The notes: generated by a model not told the origin, from the letters alone. Shown: positions 8,835-17,085, counted from the first letter of the stretch. The stretch: DNA of 64,000 bases from Micromonospora sp. ALFpr18c (GCF_008868155.1 NZ_WBKR01000008.1:1-64000), one strand, 5' to 3'. Translations and numbers: made by a program.

Positions 8835-9164
8835 GTGCCGGACACGCCACCCGATCGGAGACCCGAGCCGAAGCCCAGACCGCGGAAGCCGCACCCGGGT
8901 GAGGTCGTGCACCTGACCCGCGCCGCGAGCGTGCAGTTCATGCGCCCGATCTTCGTCCGCGTGATTCGCGTTCTCGACTGGCCGACGTACGACGGGTGGC
9001 TGTGGGTCGACGGTTACGAGCTGGCCGCGAATGGGGATGCGGTCGCACGCCGGTCCCTGTTCGTGATGCCCGCCGGCCTGATCTGGCCGGAGACGCCCGC
9101 CCCGGCGGCCCGTCGCCCTACCACCCGCGCTCCCGTCAAGCGCGGTCCGGTGCGGGTCGGATGA
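8835..9164 (+). CDS. Conserved actinomycete small protein of unknown function
   Basis: A 109-residue protein starting at GTG 8835 with AGGGGG six bases upstream; an in-frame ATG at 8793 is possible but has no such site. The first 30 residues are Pro/Arg/Lys-rich. The core runs GEVVHLTRAASVQFMRPIF to VIRVLDWPTYDGWLWVDGYEL, then ARRSLFVMPAGLIWP, and a basic Pro/Ala tail follows. It looks like a compact beta-rich fold with no signal peptide or membrane segment. From memory, similar proteins occur beside XRE regulators in actinomycetes, always uncharacterised. It overlaps the next gene by four bases (ATGA). Confidence 0.65.
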   Translation: MPDTPPDRRPEPKPRPRKPHPGEVVHLTRAASVQFMRPIFVRVIRVLDWPTYDGWLWVDGYELAANGDAVARRSLFVMPAGLIWPETPAPAARRPTTRAPVKRGPVRVG

Positions 9165-9403
9165 CCCGCCGCCCACGTCCGCACCATCCGATGCGCCCGG
9201 CGTGGCGCTGCCGTAACTGCGCTGCTCCCTGGCCGTGCGCGCCGGCTCAGCTTGACCTCGCCGCCGAGTTCTACGGCCATTCGATCGCCCTGGCGTTCTA
9301 TCTGGCAGCGAACATGCAAGACGCGGTTGACGATCTGTACTCCCTGGGCGTTCGTCCTGACCCGCGAGCACTCCACGCCCGTTTCCTGGGTGGCTGTCAG
9401 TGA
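9161..9403 (+). CDS. Small cysteine-motif protein of unknown function
   Basis: An 80-residue protein whose start overlaps the preceding stop as ATGA, so the two are translationally coupled. Near the N-terminus is WRCRNCAAPWPC, a CxxC plus Cys pattern that may bind zinc. A helical region (LDLAAEFYGHSIALAFYLAA) follows, and the protein ends ALHARFLGGCQ. Comparable actinomycete proteins are often labelled flavin reductase in databases, but I see no flavin-binding motif and do not support that name. Confidence 0.6.
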   Translation: MTRRPRPHHPMRPAWRCRNCAAPWPCAPAQLDLAAEFYGHSIALAFYLAANMQDAVDDLYSLGVRPDPRALHARFLGGCQ

Positions 9404-9549
9404 CCCGCCGACCACGCCGCGCCGACGTGCGCTGACCACCGGCGACCATCCGTTCGTCGCCGAACCACGGTGCGGTGTGAGCCCCACTTGACAGGACCGA
9501 AACAGAAGGGACCCGGACCGGAAACCGCCCGGCGGCACGCTTTGCCGAC
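9404..9549. promoter_or_regulatory. Nitrate operon promoter region with candidate GlnR box
   Basis: TTGAC (9488-9492), six bases, then GAAAC (9499-9503) resembles the actinobacterial GlnR half-site pair gTnAC-n6-GaAAC. A second GAAAC is at 9521-9525. The site lies about 50 bases ahead of the nitrate reductase start, where GlnR acts on nitrate genes in other actinomycetes. This is a motif match only. No terminator for the small-gene cassette was found here. Confidence 0.35.
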
Positions 9550-11682
9550 ATGACAGACGGTGCATGGTCGGCCACTCGGCCGGGGCTGGCGCCCCGGGAG
9601 GTGGCGACGCACTGCCCGTACTGCGCCCTTCAGTGCGGCATGACCCTGCGCGCGGACGGTGACGGGGTGACCGTGCACCCCCGCCAGTTCCCCACCAACC
9701 GCGGTGGGCTGTGCCAGAAGGGCTGGACCGCCGCCGACCTGCTCGACCACCCGGACCGGCTGACCACTCCCCTGCTGCGCGACCCGGCCACCGGCGAGCT
9801 GCGCCCGGCGAGCTGGGACGCCGCACTGGACCGGATCGTCGCGGGCATCCGCACCGTGCAGGACGACGCCGGCCGGGACGCGGTCGCCGTCTTCGGCGGC
9901 GGTGGCCTGACCAACGAGAAGGCGTACGCCCTGGGGAAGTTCGCCCGGATCGGGCTGCGCACCCGGCACATCGACTACAACGGACGGTTCTGCATGTCCT
10001 CGGCGGCCGCCGCCGGGATGCGCGCCTTCGGCGTCGACCGGGGGCTGCCGTTCCCGCTCGCCGACCTGGGCCGGGCCGACACGCTGCTGCTGGTCGGCGC
10101 CAATCCGGCGGAGACCATGCCGCCGCTGGTGCGCTGGCTCACCGAGCAACGCCGCGCCGGCGGCCGGCTGATCGTCGTCGACCCCCGCCTCACCGCCACC
10201 GCCCGCCAGGCCGACCTGCACCTGCAACCGCTGCCCGGCACCGACCTCGCGGTGGCCAACGCGCTGCTGCACATCGCGCTCACCGAGGGCTGGGTCGACC
10301 AGGCGTACGTGGCCGAGCGGACCACCGGTTTCGAGGCGGTCCGCCGCAGCGTCGCCGCCTGGTGGCCGGCCCGCGCGGAGCAGCTCTCCGGGGTGCCGGT
10401 CGCCGACCTGGAGGCGACCGCCCGCGCGTTGGGCACCGGCGGACGGGTGATCATCCTGACCGCGCGCGGCGCCGAGCAGCACGCCAAGGGCGTCGACACG
10501 GTCACCGCGTACGTCAATCTGGCTCTCGCCCTCGGCCTGCCCGGCCGCGACGGCTCGGGGTACGGCTGCCTCACCGGCCAGGGCAACGGCCAGGGCGGGC
10601 GGGAGCACGGGCAGAAGGCCGACCAGCTCCCCGGCTACCGGAAGATCGACGATCCGGTGGCCCGGGAGCACGTGGCCGGGGTCTGGGGCGTGCCCGCCGA
10701 CGAGCTGCCGGGCCCGGGTGTGCCGGCGTACCAGCTGCTCGATTCGCTCGGCACGCCCGACGGCCCGCGCGCGTTGCTGGTGTTCGGCTCGAACCCGGTG
10801 GTCTCCGCGCCCCGGGCGGCCCGCATCGAGCGCCGGCTGCGCGACCTCGATCTGCTGGTCGTCGCCGACCTGCTGCTGTCCGAGACGGCGGCGCTGGCCG
10901 ACGTGGTGCTGCCCACCGCGCAGTGGGCCGAGGAGGACGGCACGATGACCAATCTGGAGGGTCGGGTGCTGCGCCGGCGTGCGCTGCGCCCGCCGCCGCC
11001 CGGCGTCCGGACCGACCTGGCCATCATCGCCGACCTCGCGGCGAGGCTGGCCCCCGAACAGGCGGCGGCCACCAACGCGGCGGCCCGGTTCCCGACCGAC
11101 CCCGCCGCCGTCTTCGCCGAGCTGCGCCGCGCGTCCGCCGGCGGCACCGCCGACTACGCCGGCATCACCTGGGCGCGGATCGACGCCGCCGACGGCGTCC
11201 ACTGGCCCTGCCCCAGCGAGGACGGGCCGGACACACCCCGACTCTTCGCCGACCGCTTCGCCACCCCGGACGGCCGGGCCCGGTTCCACCCCGTCGACCA
11301 CCGGCCGGCCGCCGAGGAGGTCTGCGACACGTACCCGCTGCACTTCACCACCGGCCGGGTGCTGGCCCAGTACCAGTCCGGCACCCAGACCCGCCGCGTT
11401 GCCGCGCTGCGCCGCGCCGCACCCGAGGCGTTCGTCGAGCTGCACCCCGACCTGGCCGTCCGGCTGGGCATCGACGACGGCGACCCGGTGCTGGTCACGT
11501 CCCGCCGGGGTGAACTGCGCGCTCCGGCCCGCCTCAGCGCGGGCATCCGACCGGACACCGTCTTCGCGCCGTTCCACTGGGCCGGGGCCGGCCGGGCCAA
11601 CTCGGTGACCAACGACGCGGTGGACCCGATCTCCGGGATGCCCGAATTCAAGATCTGCGCGGTACGGGTGGAGAAGGCATGA
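9550..11682 (+). CDS. nasC: Assimilatory nitrate reductase, catalytic molybdopterin subunit
   Basis: A 710-residue molybdopterin oxidoreductase that reduces nitrate to nitrite in the cytoplasm. Cys22, Cys25, Cys29 and Cys55 (CPYCALQC then GGLCQKG) bind a [4Fe-4S] cluster. The molybdopterin region includes FGGGGLTNEKAYALGKFAR, YNGRFCMSSAAAA, GANPAETMPPL and the dinucleotide-binding HFTTGRVLAQYQSGTQTRR. There is no Tat signal, in keeping with the assimilatory type, and no built-in BFD or flavin domain, so electrons probably come from the flavoprotein encoded next with a four-base overlap. The symbol follows common usage; nasA is also used for this family. Confidence 0.92.
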   Translation: MTDGAWSATRPGLAPREVATHCPYCALQCGMTLRADGDGVTVHPRQFPTNRGGLCQKGWTAADLLDHPDRLTTPLLRDPATGELRPASWDAALDRIVAGIRTVQDDAGRDAVAVFGGGGLTNEKAYALGKFARIGLRTRHIDYNGRFCMSSAAAAGMRAFGVDRGLPFPLADLGRADTLLLVGANPAETMPPLVRWLTEQRRAGGRLIVVDPRLTATARQADLHLQPLPGTDLAVANALLHIALTEGWVDQAYVAERTTGFEAVRRSVAAWWPARAEQLSGVPVADLEATARALGTGGRVIILTARGAEQHAKGVDTVTAYVNLALALGLPGRDGSGYGCLTGQGNGQGGREHGQKADQLPGYRKIDDPVAREHVAGVWGVPADELPGPGVPAYQLLDSLGTPDGPRALLVFGSNPVVSAPRAARIERRLRDLDLLVVADLLLSETAALADVVLPTAQWAEEDGTMTNLEGRVLRRRALRPPPPGVRTDLAIIADLAARLAPEQAAATNAAARFPTDPAAVFAELRRASAGGTADYAGITWARIDAADGVHWPCPSEDGPDTPRLFADRFATPDGRARFHPVDHRPAAEEVCDTYPLHFTTGRVLAQYQSGTQTRRVAALRRAAPEAFVELHPDLAVRLGIDDGDPVLVTSRRGELRAPARLSAGIRPDTVFAPFHWAGAGRANSVTNDAVDPISGMPEFKICAVRVEKA

Positions 11683-13118
11683 CGACCCGGGTGGTGATCG
11701 TCGGCAACGGGATGGCGGGCGCCCGCCTCGCCGGTGAACTGCACGCCCGCGAAGGCGACCGGAAGGTCACCGTCCTCGGGGCCGAGCCGCACCGCGCGTA
11801 CAACCGGATCATGCTCTCCACCCTGCTGGCGGGCCGGATCGGCGAGCCGGACGTGGAGCTGACCGAGGCCGCCGGGCACGGCATCGACAGGCGCACCGGC
11901 GTACCGGTGACGACGGTGGACCGCTCCGCCCGGGAGGTCCGCACCGCCGACGGCGAACGGATCGGATACGACCACCTGGTGCTGGCCACCGGCGCCCGGG
12001 CGGTGGTGCCGCCGCTACCCGGCCTCGACCCGGCCGACCTCCCGCCGCGGGTGGTGTCGTTCCGGACCCTGGACGACTGCCGGCGGATCATCGCGGCGGC
12101 CCACGGCGCGCGCAGCGCGCTCGTGCTCGGCGGCGGGCTGCTCGGCCTGGAGGCCGCCCGAGGGCTCGCCACCCGAGGGCTGGCCACCACCGTGGTGCAC
12201 CACACCGGGCACCTGATGGAACGGCAGCTCGACCCGGCGGCCAGCGCGGTGCTCGCCGGCACCCTCACCGGCCTCGGCGTCACCATCCAACTCGCCGTGC
12301 CGGCGACCGGCGTGGTCGCGGACGACACGGGTGTACGCCTCGACCTGGCCGACGGTCGGTCGCTGCGCGCCGATCTGCTGGTGCTCTCCTGCGGCGTACG
12401 CCCGGACACCGCCCTCGCGCGGGCCGCCGGCCTGACCGTGCGACGTGGTGTGGTGGTGGACGACCGGCTGCGCACCGACGACCGGAGCATCTCGGCGATC
12501 GGCGACTGCGCCGAGCACGACGGCGCGCTCACCGGCCTGGTGGCACCCGCCTGGGCCCAGGCCCGGGTGCTCGCCGACGTGCTGAGCGGCACCGACCCGC
12601 TGGCCCGCTACCGGCCCCGGCCGGTGGTGACCCGACTGAAGGCGGCCGGGATCGACCTGGCCGCCATGGGTGACGCGGTGGGCGGCGAGCCGGGCGAGGA
12701 GCTGACCTTCGCCGACCCGACCCGGGGCACGTACGCCCGGCTGCGGATCCGCGACGAGCGTCTGATCGGCGCGATCCTGCTCGGCGACAACCCGACGGTC
12801 GGCACGGTGATCCAACTGTTCGATCGTGGCCATCCGGTGCCCGCCGACCGGCGGGCGCTGCTGCTGGGCCGAGCGCTCGGCGCGACCGGCGCGGCACCGG
12901 CCGCGTCACCGGCGCTGATGCCGGACGCGGCCATCGTCTGTCAGTGCAACACGGTGACCAAGGGCGCGCTGGTGCGCTGTTGGCGCTCCGGTGCCCGGAC
13001 GGCCGACGCGGTGGTCGCGGTGACCCGGGCCGGCACCGGATGCGGCGGCTGCCGGGACGCGGTGGGCGGCATCGTCGACTGGTTGTCCGAGGCGGAATCG
13101 GTGGAGGTGACGCGATGA
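11679..13118 (+). CDS. FAD/NAD(P)-dependent oxidoreductase with BFD [2Fe-2S] domain, nitrate reductase electron donor
   Basis: A 479-residue flavoprotein closely similar in layout to the first half of NirB. The FAD motif is VVIVGNGMAGARLAGEL, the NAD motif is ALVLGGGLLGLEAARGL, the second FAD motif is ISAIGDCAEHDG, and an NirB-like rubredoxin-reductase C-terminal region follows. A C-terminal BFD-like domain has the cysteines CQC and CGGC (in GTGCGGCRDAVGG). It probably passes NAD(P)H electrons to the nitrate reductase, as NasB-type proteins do. The start and stop overlap both neighbours as ATGA, so production is coupled to nasC and nirB. Confidence 0.85.
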   Translation: MTTRVVIVGNGMAGARLAGELHAREGDRKVTVLGAEPHRAYNRIMLSTLLAGRIGEPDVELTEAAGHGIDRRTGVPVTTVDRSAREVRTADGERIGYDHLVLATGARAVVPPLPGLDPADLPPRVVSFRTLDDCRRIIAAAHGARSALVLGGGLLGLEAARGLATRGLATTVVHHTGHLMERQLDPAASAVLAGTLTGLGVTIQLAVPATGVVADDTGVRLDLADGRSLRADLLVLSCGVRPDTALARAAGLTVRRGVVVDDRLRTDDRSISAIGDCAEHDGALTGLVAPAWAQARVLADVLSGTDPLARYRPRPVVTRLKAAGIDLAAMGDAVGGEPGEELTFADPTRGTYARLRIRDERLIGAILLGDNPTVGTVIQLFDRGHPVPADRRALLLGRALGATGAAPAASPALMPDAAIVCQCNTVTKGALVRCWRSGARTADAVVAVTRAGTGCGGCRDAVGGIVDWLSEAESVEVTR

Positions 13119-15610
13119 GCGGCGACCTGGTGGTCATCGGCAACGGGATGGTCGGGCAGCGTTTCGTCGACGCGCTGCGCGCCCGGGATCCGCAGGGACG
13201 CTGGCGGGTGACCGTGCTCGGCGAGGAGTCCCGTGCGGCGTACGACCGGGTGCGGCTGTCGGCGTTCTTCGACGGGGTGAGCGAGAGCGACCTGAACCTG
13301 CACACCCCGCACGACGGGGTGCGGGTGCGTCTCGGCGAGCCGGCCACCGCCATCGACCGGGACCGGCGGGTGGTGACCACCGCCGTCGGCGAGTACCACT
13401 ACGACGCGCTGGTACTGGCCACCGGTTCGTACGCGTTCGTGCCACCGGTGCCCGGCGCGGAGCTGCCCGGGGTCTTCGTCTACCGGACCCTGGACGACCT
13501 GGCGGCGATCCGGGCGTACGCGGACGGCCGCCGGGTCGGCGCGGTGATCGGCGGCGGGCTGCTCGGGCTGGAGGCGGCGAACGCCCTGCGGCTGCTGGGC
13601 CTGAGCACCGACGTGGTCGAGTTCGCGCCCCGGTTGATGCCGGTGCAGGTGGACCAGGCCGGCGGCGCGATGCTGCGGCGCTACGTCGAGGAGCTGGGTG
13701 TGCGTACCCACCTCGGGGTTGCCACCACCGCGATCCGTCCCGGCCCGGACGGTGCGGTCGCCGCCCTGGAACTCTCCGACGGCAGCGCGGTCGACGCCGA
13801 GCTGGTGGTGGTGGCCGCCGGCATCCGACCGCGCGACGAGCTGGCCCGTACCGCCGGTCTGCCGACGGGGCCGCGCGGTGGGGTGCTGGTCGACGGGACG
13901 TGCCGCACCGCCGACGAACGGATCTGGGCGGTCGGCGAGTGCGCGGCGGTCGACGGCACCTGCCACGGCCTGGTCGCGCCGGGCTACGCGACGGCCGAGG
14001 TGGTGGCCGACCGGTTGGTCGGCGGCGCGGCGACGTTCCCGGGAGCGGACACCGCCACCAAGCTGAAGCTGCTCGGCGTCGACGTGGCCTCGTTCGGCGA
14101 CGCGCACGGCACCACGCCGGGCTGCCTGGACGTCACGTTCACCGATCCGGCGACCCGGGCGTACGCGAAGCTGGTCCTCTCCGACGACGCGCACACGCTG
14201 CTCGGCGGGGTGCTGGTCGGCGACGCCAGCGCGTACCCGACGTTGCGGGCCAGTGTGGGCGGCCCGCTGCCGGCCGCGCCGCTGGCACTGCTCGCCCCCG
14301 ACGGCGGCGGCGCGGACGCGGGCGCGTTGCCCGCCACCGCGCAGGTCTGCTCCTGCAACGCGGTCACCCGTGGCGACGTGGACGCCGCCATCGCCGACGG
14401 CTGCGCGGACGTGCCGGCGTTGAAGGCGTGCACCAGGGCCGGCACCAGCTGCGGCTCCTGCGTGCCGATGCTCAAGCAGCTGCTGGACGCGGCGGGGGTG
14501 GCGCAGTCCACGGCCCTGTGCGAGCACTTCGACGTGAGCCGGCGGGAGCTGTTCGAGATCGTCCAGGTGCGCGGCATCCGCACCTTCTCCCGACTGGTGG
14601 CCGAGCACGGTCGGGGCCGTGGCTGCGACATCTGCAAGCCGGTGGTGGCGTCGATCCTCGCCTCGCTGGGCAGCGGGCACGTGCTCGACGGGGAGCAGGC
14701 GTCGTTGCAGGACACCAACGACCACTTCCTGGCCAACCTGCAACGCGACGGCAGCTACTCGGTGGTGCCCCGGATCCCGGGTGGCGAGATCACCCCGGAG
14801 AAGCTGATCGTGATCGGTGAGGTCGCCCGGGACTTCCAGCTCTACACGAAGATCACCGGTGGGCAGCGGATCGACCTGTTCGGGGCACGGGTGGAGCAGT
14901 TGCCGCTGATCTGGCGACGACTGGTGGACGCCGGGTTCGAGTCCGGTCACGCGTACGGCAAGGCGCTGCGCACGGTGAAGTCCTGCGTCGGCGAGACCTG
15001 GTGCCGCTACGGCGTACAGGACTCGGTGGGGTTGGCGGTGGCGCTGGAACTGCGCTACCGGGGGCTGCGCGCTCCCCACAAAATCAAGTCGGCGGTGTCG
15101 GGGTGTGCCCGGGAGTGCGCCGAGGCCCGCAGCAAGGACTTCGGCATCATCGCCACGGAGACCGGCTGGAACCTGTACGTCGGTGGCAACGGCGGCTTCC
15201 GGCCCCGGCACGCCGACCTGTTCGCCACTGATTTGTCGACAGAAGTGCTGATTCGACTAATCGATAGATTTTTGATGTATTACATCCGTACCGCCGACCG
15301 GCTGCAACGCACCGCCGGCTGGATCGAGGCGATGGACGGCGGCCTGGACCACCTGCGCGCCGTGATCGTGGACGACTCGCTGGGCCTCTGCGCCGACCTC
15401 GACGCGGCGATGGCCCGGCACGTGTCGTCGTACTCCGACGAGTGGCGCGACGTGCTCGACGACCCGGACCGGCTGCGCCGCTACACCTCGTTCGTCAACG
15501 CACCCGACGTGCCCGACCCGTCGATCACCTTCGCGCTGGAACGCGGCCAGCCGGTGCCGGTGCGGGACCGGCAGCCGGTCGCACTGGGCCTACCGGAGGT
15601 ACGGCGATGA
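13115..15610 (+). CDS. nirB: Assimilatory nitrite reductase, large subunit
   Basis: Reduces nitrite to ammonia with NAD(P)H. The 831-residue protein has FAD and NAD domains (VVIGNGMVGQRFVDAL; GAVIGGGLLGLEAANAL), a BFD [2Fe-2S] domain (Cys412, Cys414 and the CGSC pair near 450), a ferredoxin-like sulfite/nitrite reductase half-domain, and a siroheme/[4Fe-4S] site of SCVGETWC (Cys624, Cys630) and SGCARECAEA (Cys664, Cys668). The start overlaps the previous stop as ATGA; the frame is open further upstream but within the preceding gene. Bases 15228-15287 encode the conserved STEVLIRLIDRFLMYYI with AT-rich codons unlike the rest of the gene. Confidence 0.95.
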   Translation: MSGDLVVIGNGMVGQRFVDALRARDPQGRWRVTVLGEESRAAYDRVRLSAFFDGVSESDLNLHTPHDGVRVRLGEPATAIDRDRRVVTTAVGEYHYDALVLATGSYAFVPPVPGAELPGVFVYRTLDDLAAIRAYADGRRVGAVIGGGLLGLEAANALRLLGLSTDVVEFAPRLMPVQVDQAGGAMLRRYVEELGVRTHLGVATTAIRPGPDGAVAALELSDGSAVDAELVVVAAGIRPRDELARTAGLPTGPRGGVLVDGTCRTADERIWAVGECAAVDGTCHGLVAPGYATAEVVADRLVGGAATFPGADTATKLKLLGVDVASFGDAHGTTPGCLDVTFTDPATRAYAKLVLSDDAHTLLGGVLVGDASAYPTLRASVGGPLPAAPLALLAPDGGGADAGALPATAQVCSCNAVTRGDVDAAIADGCADVPALKACTRAGTSCGSCVPMLKQLLDAAGVAQSTALCEHFDVSRRELFEIVQVRGIRTFSRLVAEHGRGRGCDICKPVVASILASLGSGHVLDGEQASLQDTNDHFLANLQRDGSYSVVPRIPGGEITPEKLIVIGEVARDFQLYTKITGGQRIDLFGARVEQLPLIWRRLVDAGFESGHAYGKALRTVKSCVGETWCRYGVQDSVGLAVALELRYRGLRAPHKIKSAVSGCARECAEARSKDFGIIATETGWNLYVGGNGGFRPRHADLFATDLSTEVLIRLIDRFLMYYIRTADRLQRTAGWIEAMDGGLDHLRAVIVDDSLGLCADLDAAMARHVSSYSDEWRDVLDDPDRLRRYTSFVNAPDVPDPSITFALERGQPVPVRDRQPVALGLPEVRR

Positions 15611-15954
15611 ACTCCACCACCACACTGGACTGGACCACGATCTGCCCCCTCGACCGGCTCGAACCCGATCGGGGGGTCGCCGCCCTGGTCGACGGCGTGC
15701 AGGTCGCTCTCTTCCGCACCGCGGACGGGCTGTTCGCGATCGACAACCGCGATCCCGTCTCCGGCGCCTACGTGTTGTCCCGGGGCATCGTGGGCAGCCG
15801 CGGCGGGGTGCCGACCGTCGCCTCGCCGCTGCACAAGCAGGTGTACGACCTGCACACCGGGCGGTGCCTCGACCTGCCCGGCGTCGCCGTGGCCCGACAC
15901 GACGCGCGTTGCCGCGACGGGCTGGTCGAAGTGCGGCTGCGACGGGAGGGTTGA
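15607..15954 (+). CDS. nirD: Assimilatory nitrite reductase, small subunit
   Basis: A 115-residue NirD with a Rieske-like fold: WTTICPLDRLEPDRGVAALVDG, then FRTADGLFAIDNRDP, a central SRGIVGSRGGVPTVASPLHKQVYDL, and GVAVARHDARCRDGLVEVRL. The Rieske CxH/CxxH cluster ligands are absent, as in other NirD proteins, so it is a structural partner of NirB rather than an electron carrier. The start overlaps the nirB stop as ATGA. Confidence 0.93.
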   Translation: MNSTTTLDWTTICPLDRLEPDRGVAALVDGVQVALFRTADGLFAIDNRDPVSGAYVLSRGIVGSRGGVPTVASPLHKQVYDLHTGRCLDLPGVAVARHDARCRDGLVEVRLRREG

Positions 15955-17042
15955 TGCGGGAAGAACTGGCCGGCTTCACCATCGGGGTGACTGCCGACCG
16001 GCGGCGCGACGAGCTGGCCGCGCTGCTGGAGCGGCGGGGTGCCCGGGTGGTGCTCGCCCCGGCACTGCGGATCGTGCCGCTGTCCGACGACACCGAACTG
16101 CGCGAGGCGACCCGCGCCTGCCTGGACCAACCGCCGGACATCCTGATGGCCAACACCGGCATCGGCATGCGCGGGTGGCTGGAAGCGGCCGAGGGCTGGG
16201 GGCTCGCCGAGCCGCTGCGTTCGGTGCTGGCCGGGTCGTACGTGGTGGCCCGAGGACCCAAGGCACGCGGCGCGATCCGAGCGGCGGGACTGCACGACCA
16301 GTGGTCGCCCGCCTCGGAGAGCTGCGACGAGGTGGTCGACCACCTGCGTCGGCGCGGCGTGGCCGGGCAGGTCATCGCCATGCAGCTGCACGGCGAACGG
16401 CAACCGGAGTGCACGCTCGCACTGGAGGCGGCCGGCGCGACGGTCATCGAGGTACCGGTCTACCGGTGGGCACCGCCGACCGACCCGGCACCGTTGCACC
16501 GACTCATCGACCTGATCGCCGGCCGGCTGGTCGACGCGGTGACGTTCACCTCGGCGCCGGCGGCCGAGGCCCTGCTGCGCGCCGCCTGGGACCGCAGCGA
16601 GGCGGTGCTGTCCGCGTTCCGCACCGACGTGCTCGCCAGTTGCGTGGGCGCGGTCACCGCCGAACCGCTGCTGCGGCACGGGATACCGGTCAGCGCCCCG
16701 GGTCGGGCCCGGCTGGGGGCGCTCGTACGGACCATCGTCGACGAGTTGCCCCGCCGGACCATGACGTTCAAGGCCGCCGGGCATCTGCTCACCCTGCGCG
16801 GTCACGCCGCGGTGATCGACGGCGAACTGCGACCGCTCGCTCCCGCGCCGATGGCGGTGCTGCGGGCGCTGGCCCAGTCCCCCGGCCGGGTTCTGTCGCG
16901 GACCGCCCTGCTGCGCACGCTGCCCCGCGGCGCGGACGAGCACGCGGTGGAGATGGCCGTCGCCCGCCTCCGGGCCGGCCTGCGCGCCCCGCGCGTGGTG
17001 CAGACCGTGGTCAAGCGCGGCTACCGGCTCCGGGTGGACTGA
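15954..17042 (+). CDS. HemD-like uroporphyrinogen-III synthase fused to an OmpR-type winged helix
   Basis: A 362-residue two-part protein. Residues 1 to about 255 resemble uroporphyrinogen-III synthase (GFTIGVTADRRRDELAALLERRG; ANTGIGMRGW; VTFTSAPAAEALL). The last 90 or so residues form a winged-helix domain ending AVARLRAGLRAPRVVQTVVKRGYRLRVD, the wing pattern of OmpR/PhoB regulators. It starts within the nirD stop (TGATG) behind GGGAGGG. Similar fused proteins lie next to nirBD in mycobacteria. It may supply uroporphyrinogen III for siroheme, regulate nitrate genes, or both; the sequence does not decide this. Confidence 0.8.
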   Translation: MREELAGFTIGVTADRRRDELAALLERRGARVVLAPALRIVPLSDDTELREATRACLDQPPDILMANTGIGMRGWLEAAEGWGLAEPLRSVLAGSYVVARGPKARGAIRAAGLHDQWSPASESCDEVVDHLRRRGVAGQVIAMQLHGERQPECTLALEAAGATVIEVPVYRWAPPTDPAPLHRLIDLIAGRLVDAVTFTSAPAAEALLRAAWDRSEAVLSAFRTDVLASCVGAVTAEPLLRHGIPVSAPGRARLGALVRTIVDELPRRTMTFKAAGHLLTLRGHAAVIDGELRPLAPAPMAVLRALAQSPGRVLSRTALLRTLPRGADEHAVEMAVARLRAGLRAPRVVQTVVKRGYRLRVD

Positions 17043-17044
17043 CG

Positions 17045-17082
17045 CGTCGCGGTCGGCCGGTGCGGACCGGCCGACCGCGACG
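17045..17082. terminator. Bidirectional terminator between nitrate operon and conservon
   Basis: A perfect 17-bp inverted repeat (17045-17061 and 17066-17082, arm beginning CGTCGCGGTCGG) with a four-base loop, between two convergent operons whose stops are only 43 bases apart. Confidence 0.85.
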
Positions 17083-17085
17083 GGA

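Noticed and set aside
9161-9403. Flavin reductase annotation for the small cysteine-motif protein
   Set aside because: An 80-residue protein with no flavin-binding motif cannot support the name, which appears to be a propagated database label.
9397-11577. A 726-codon open frame on the minus strand opposite the nitrate reductase gene
   Set aside because: It is antisense to a gene with clear motifs. Long antisense frames are expected in DNA with such extreme third-position GC, and the translation is low-complexity Arg/Gly/Val with no recognisable domain.
12941-15211. A 756-codon minus-strand frame opposite nirB
   Set aside because: Same reason: complete overlap with nirB and composition typical of a mirror frame.
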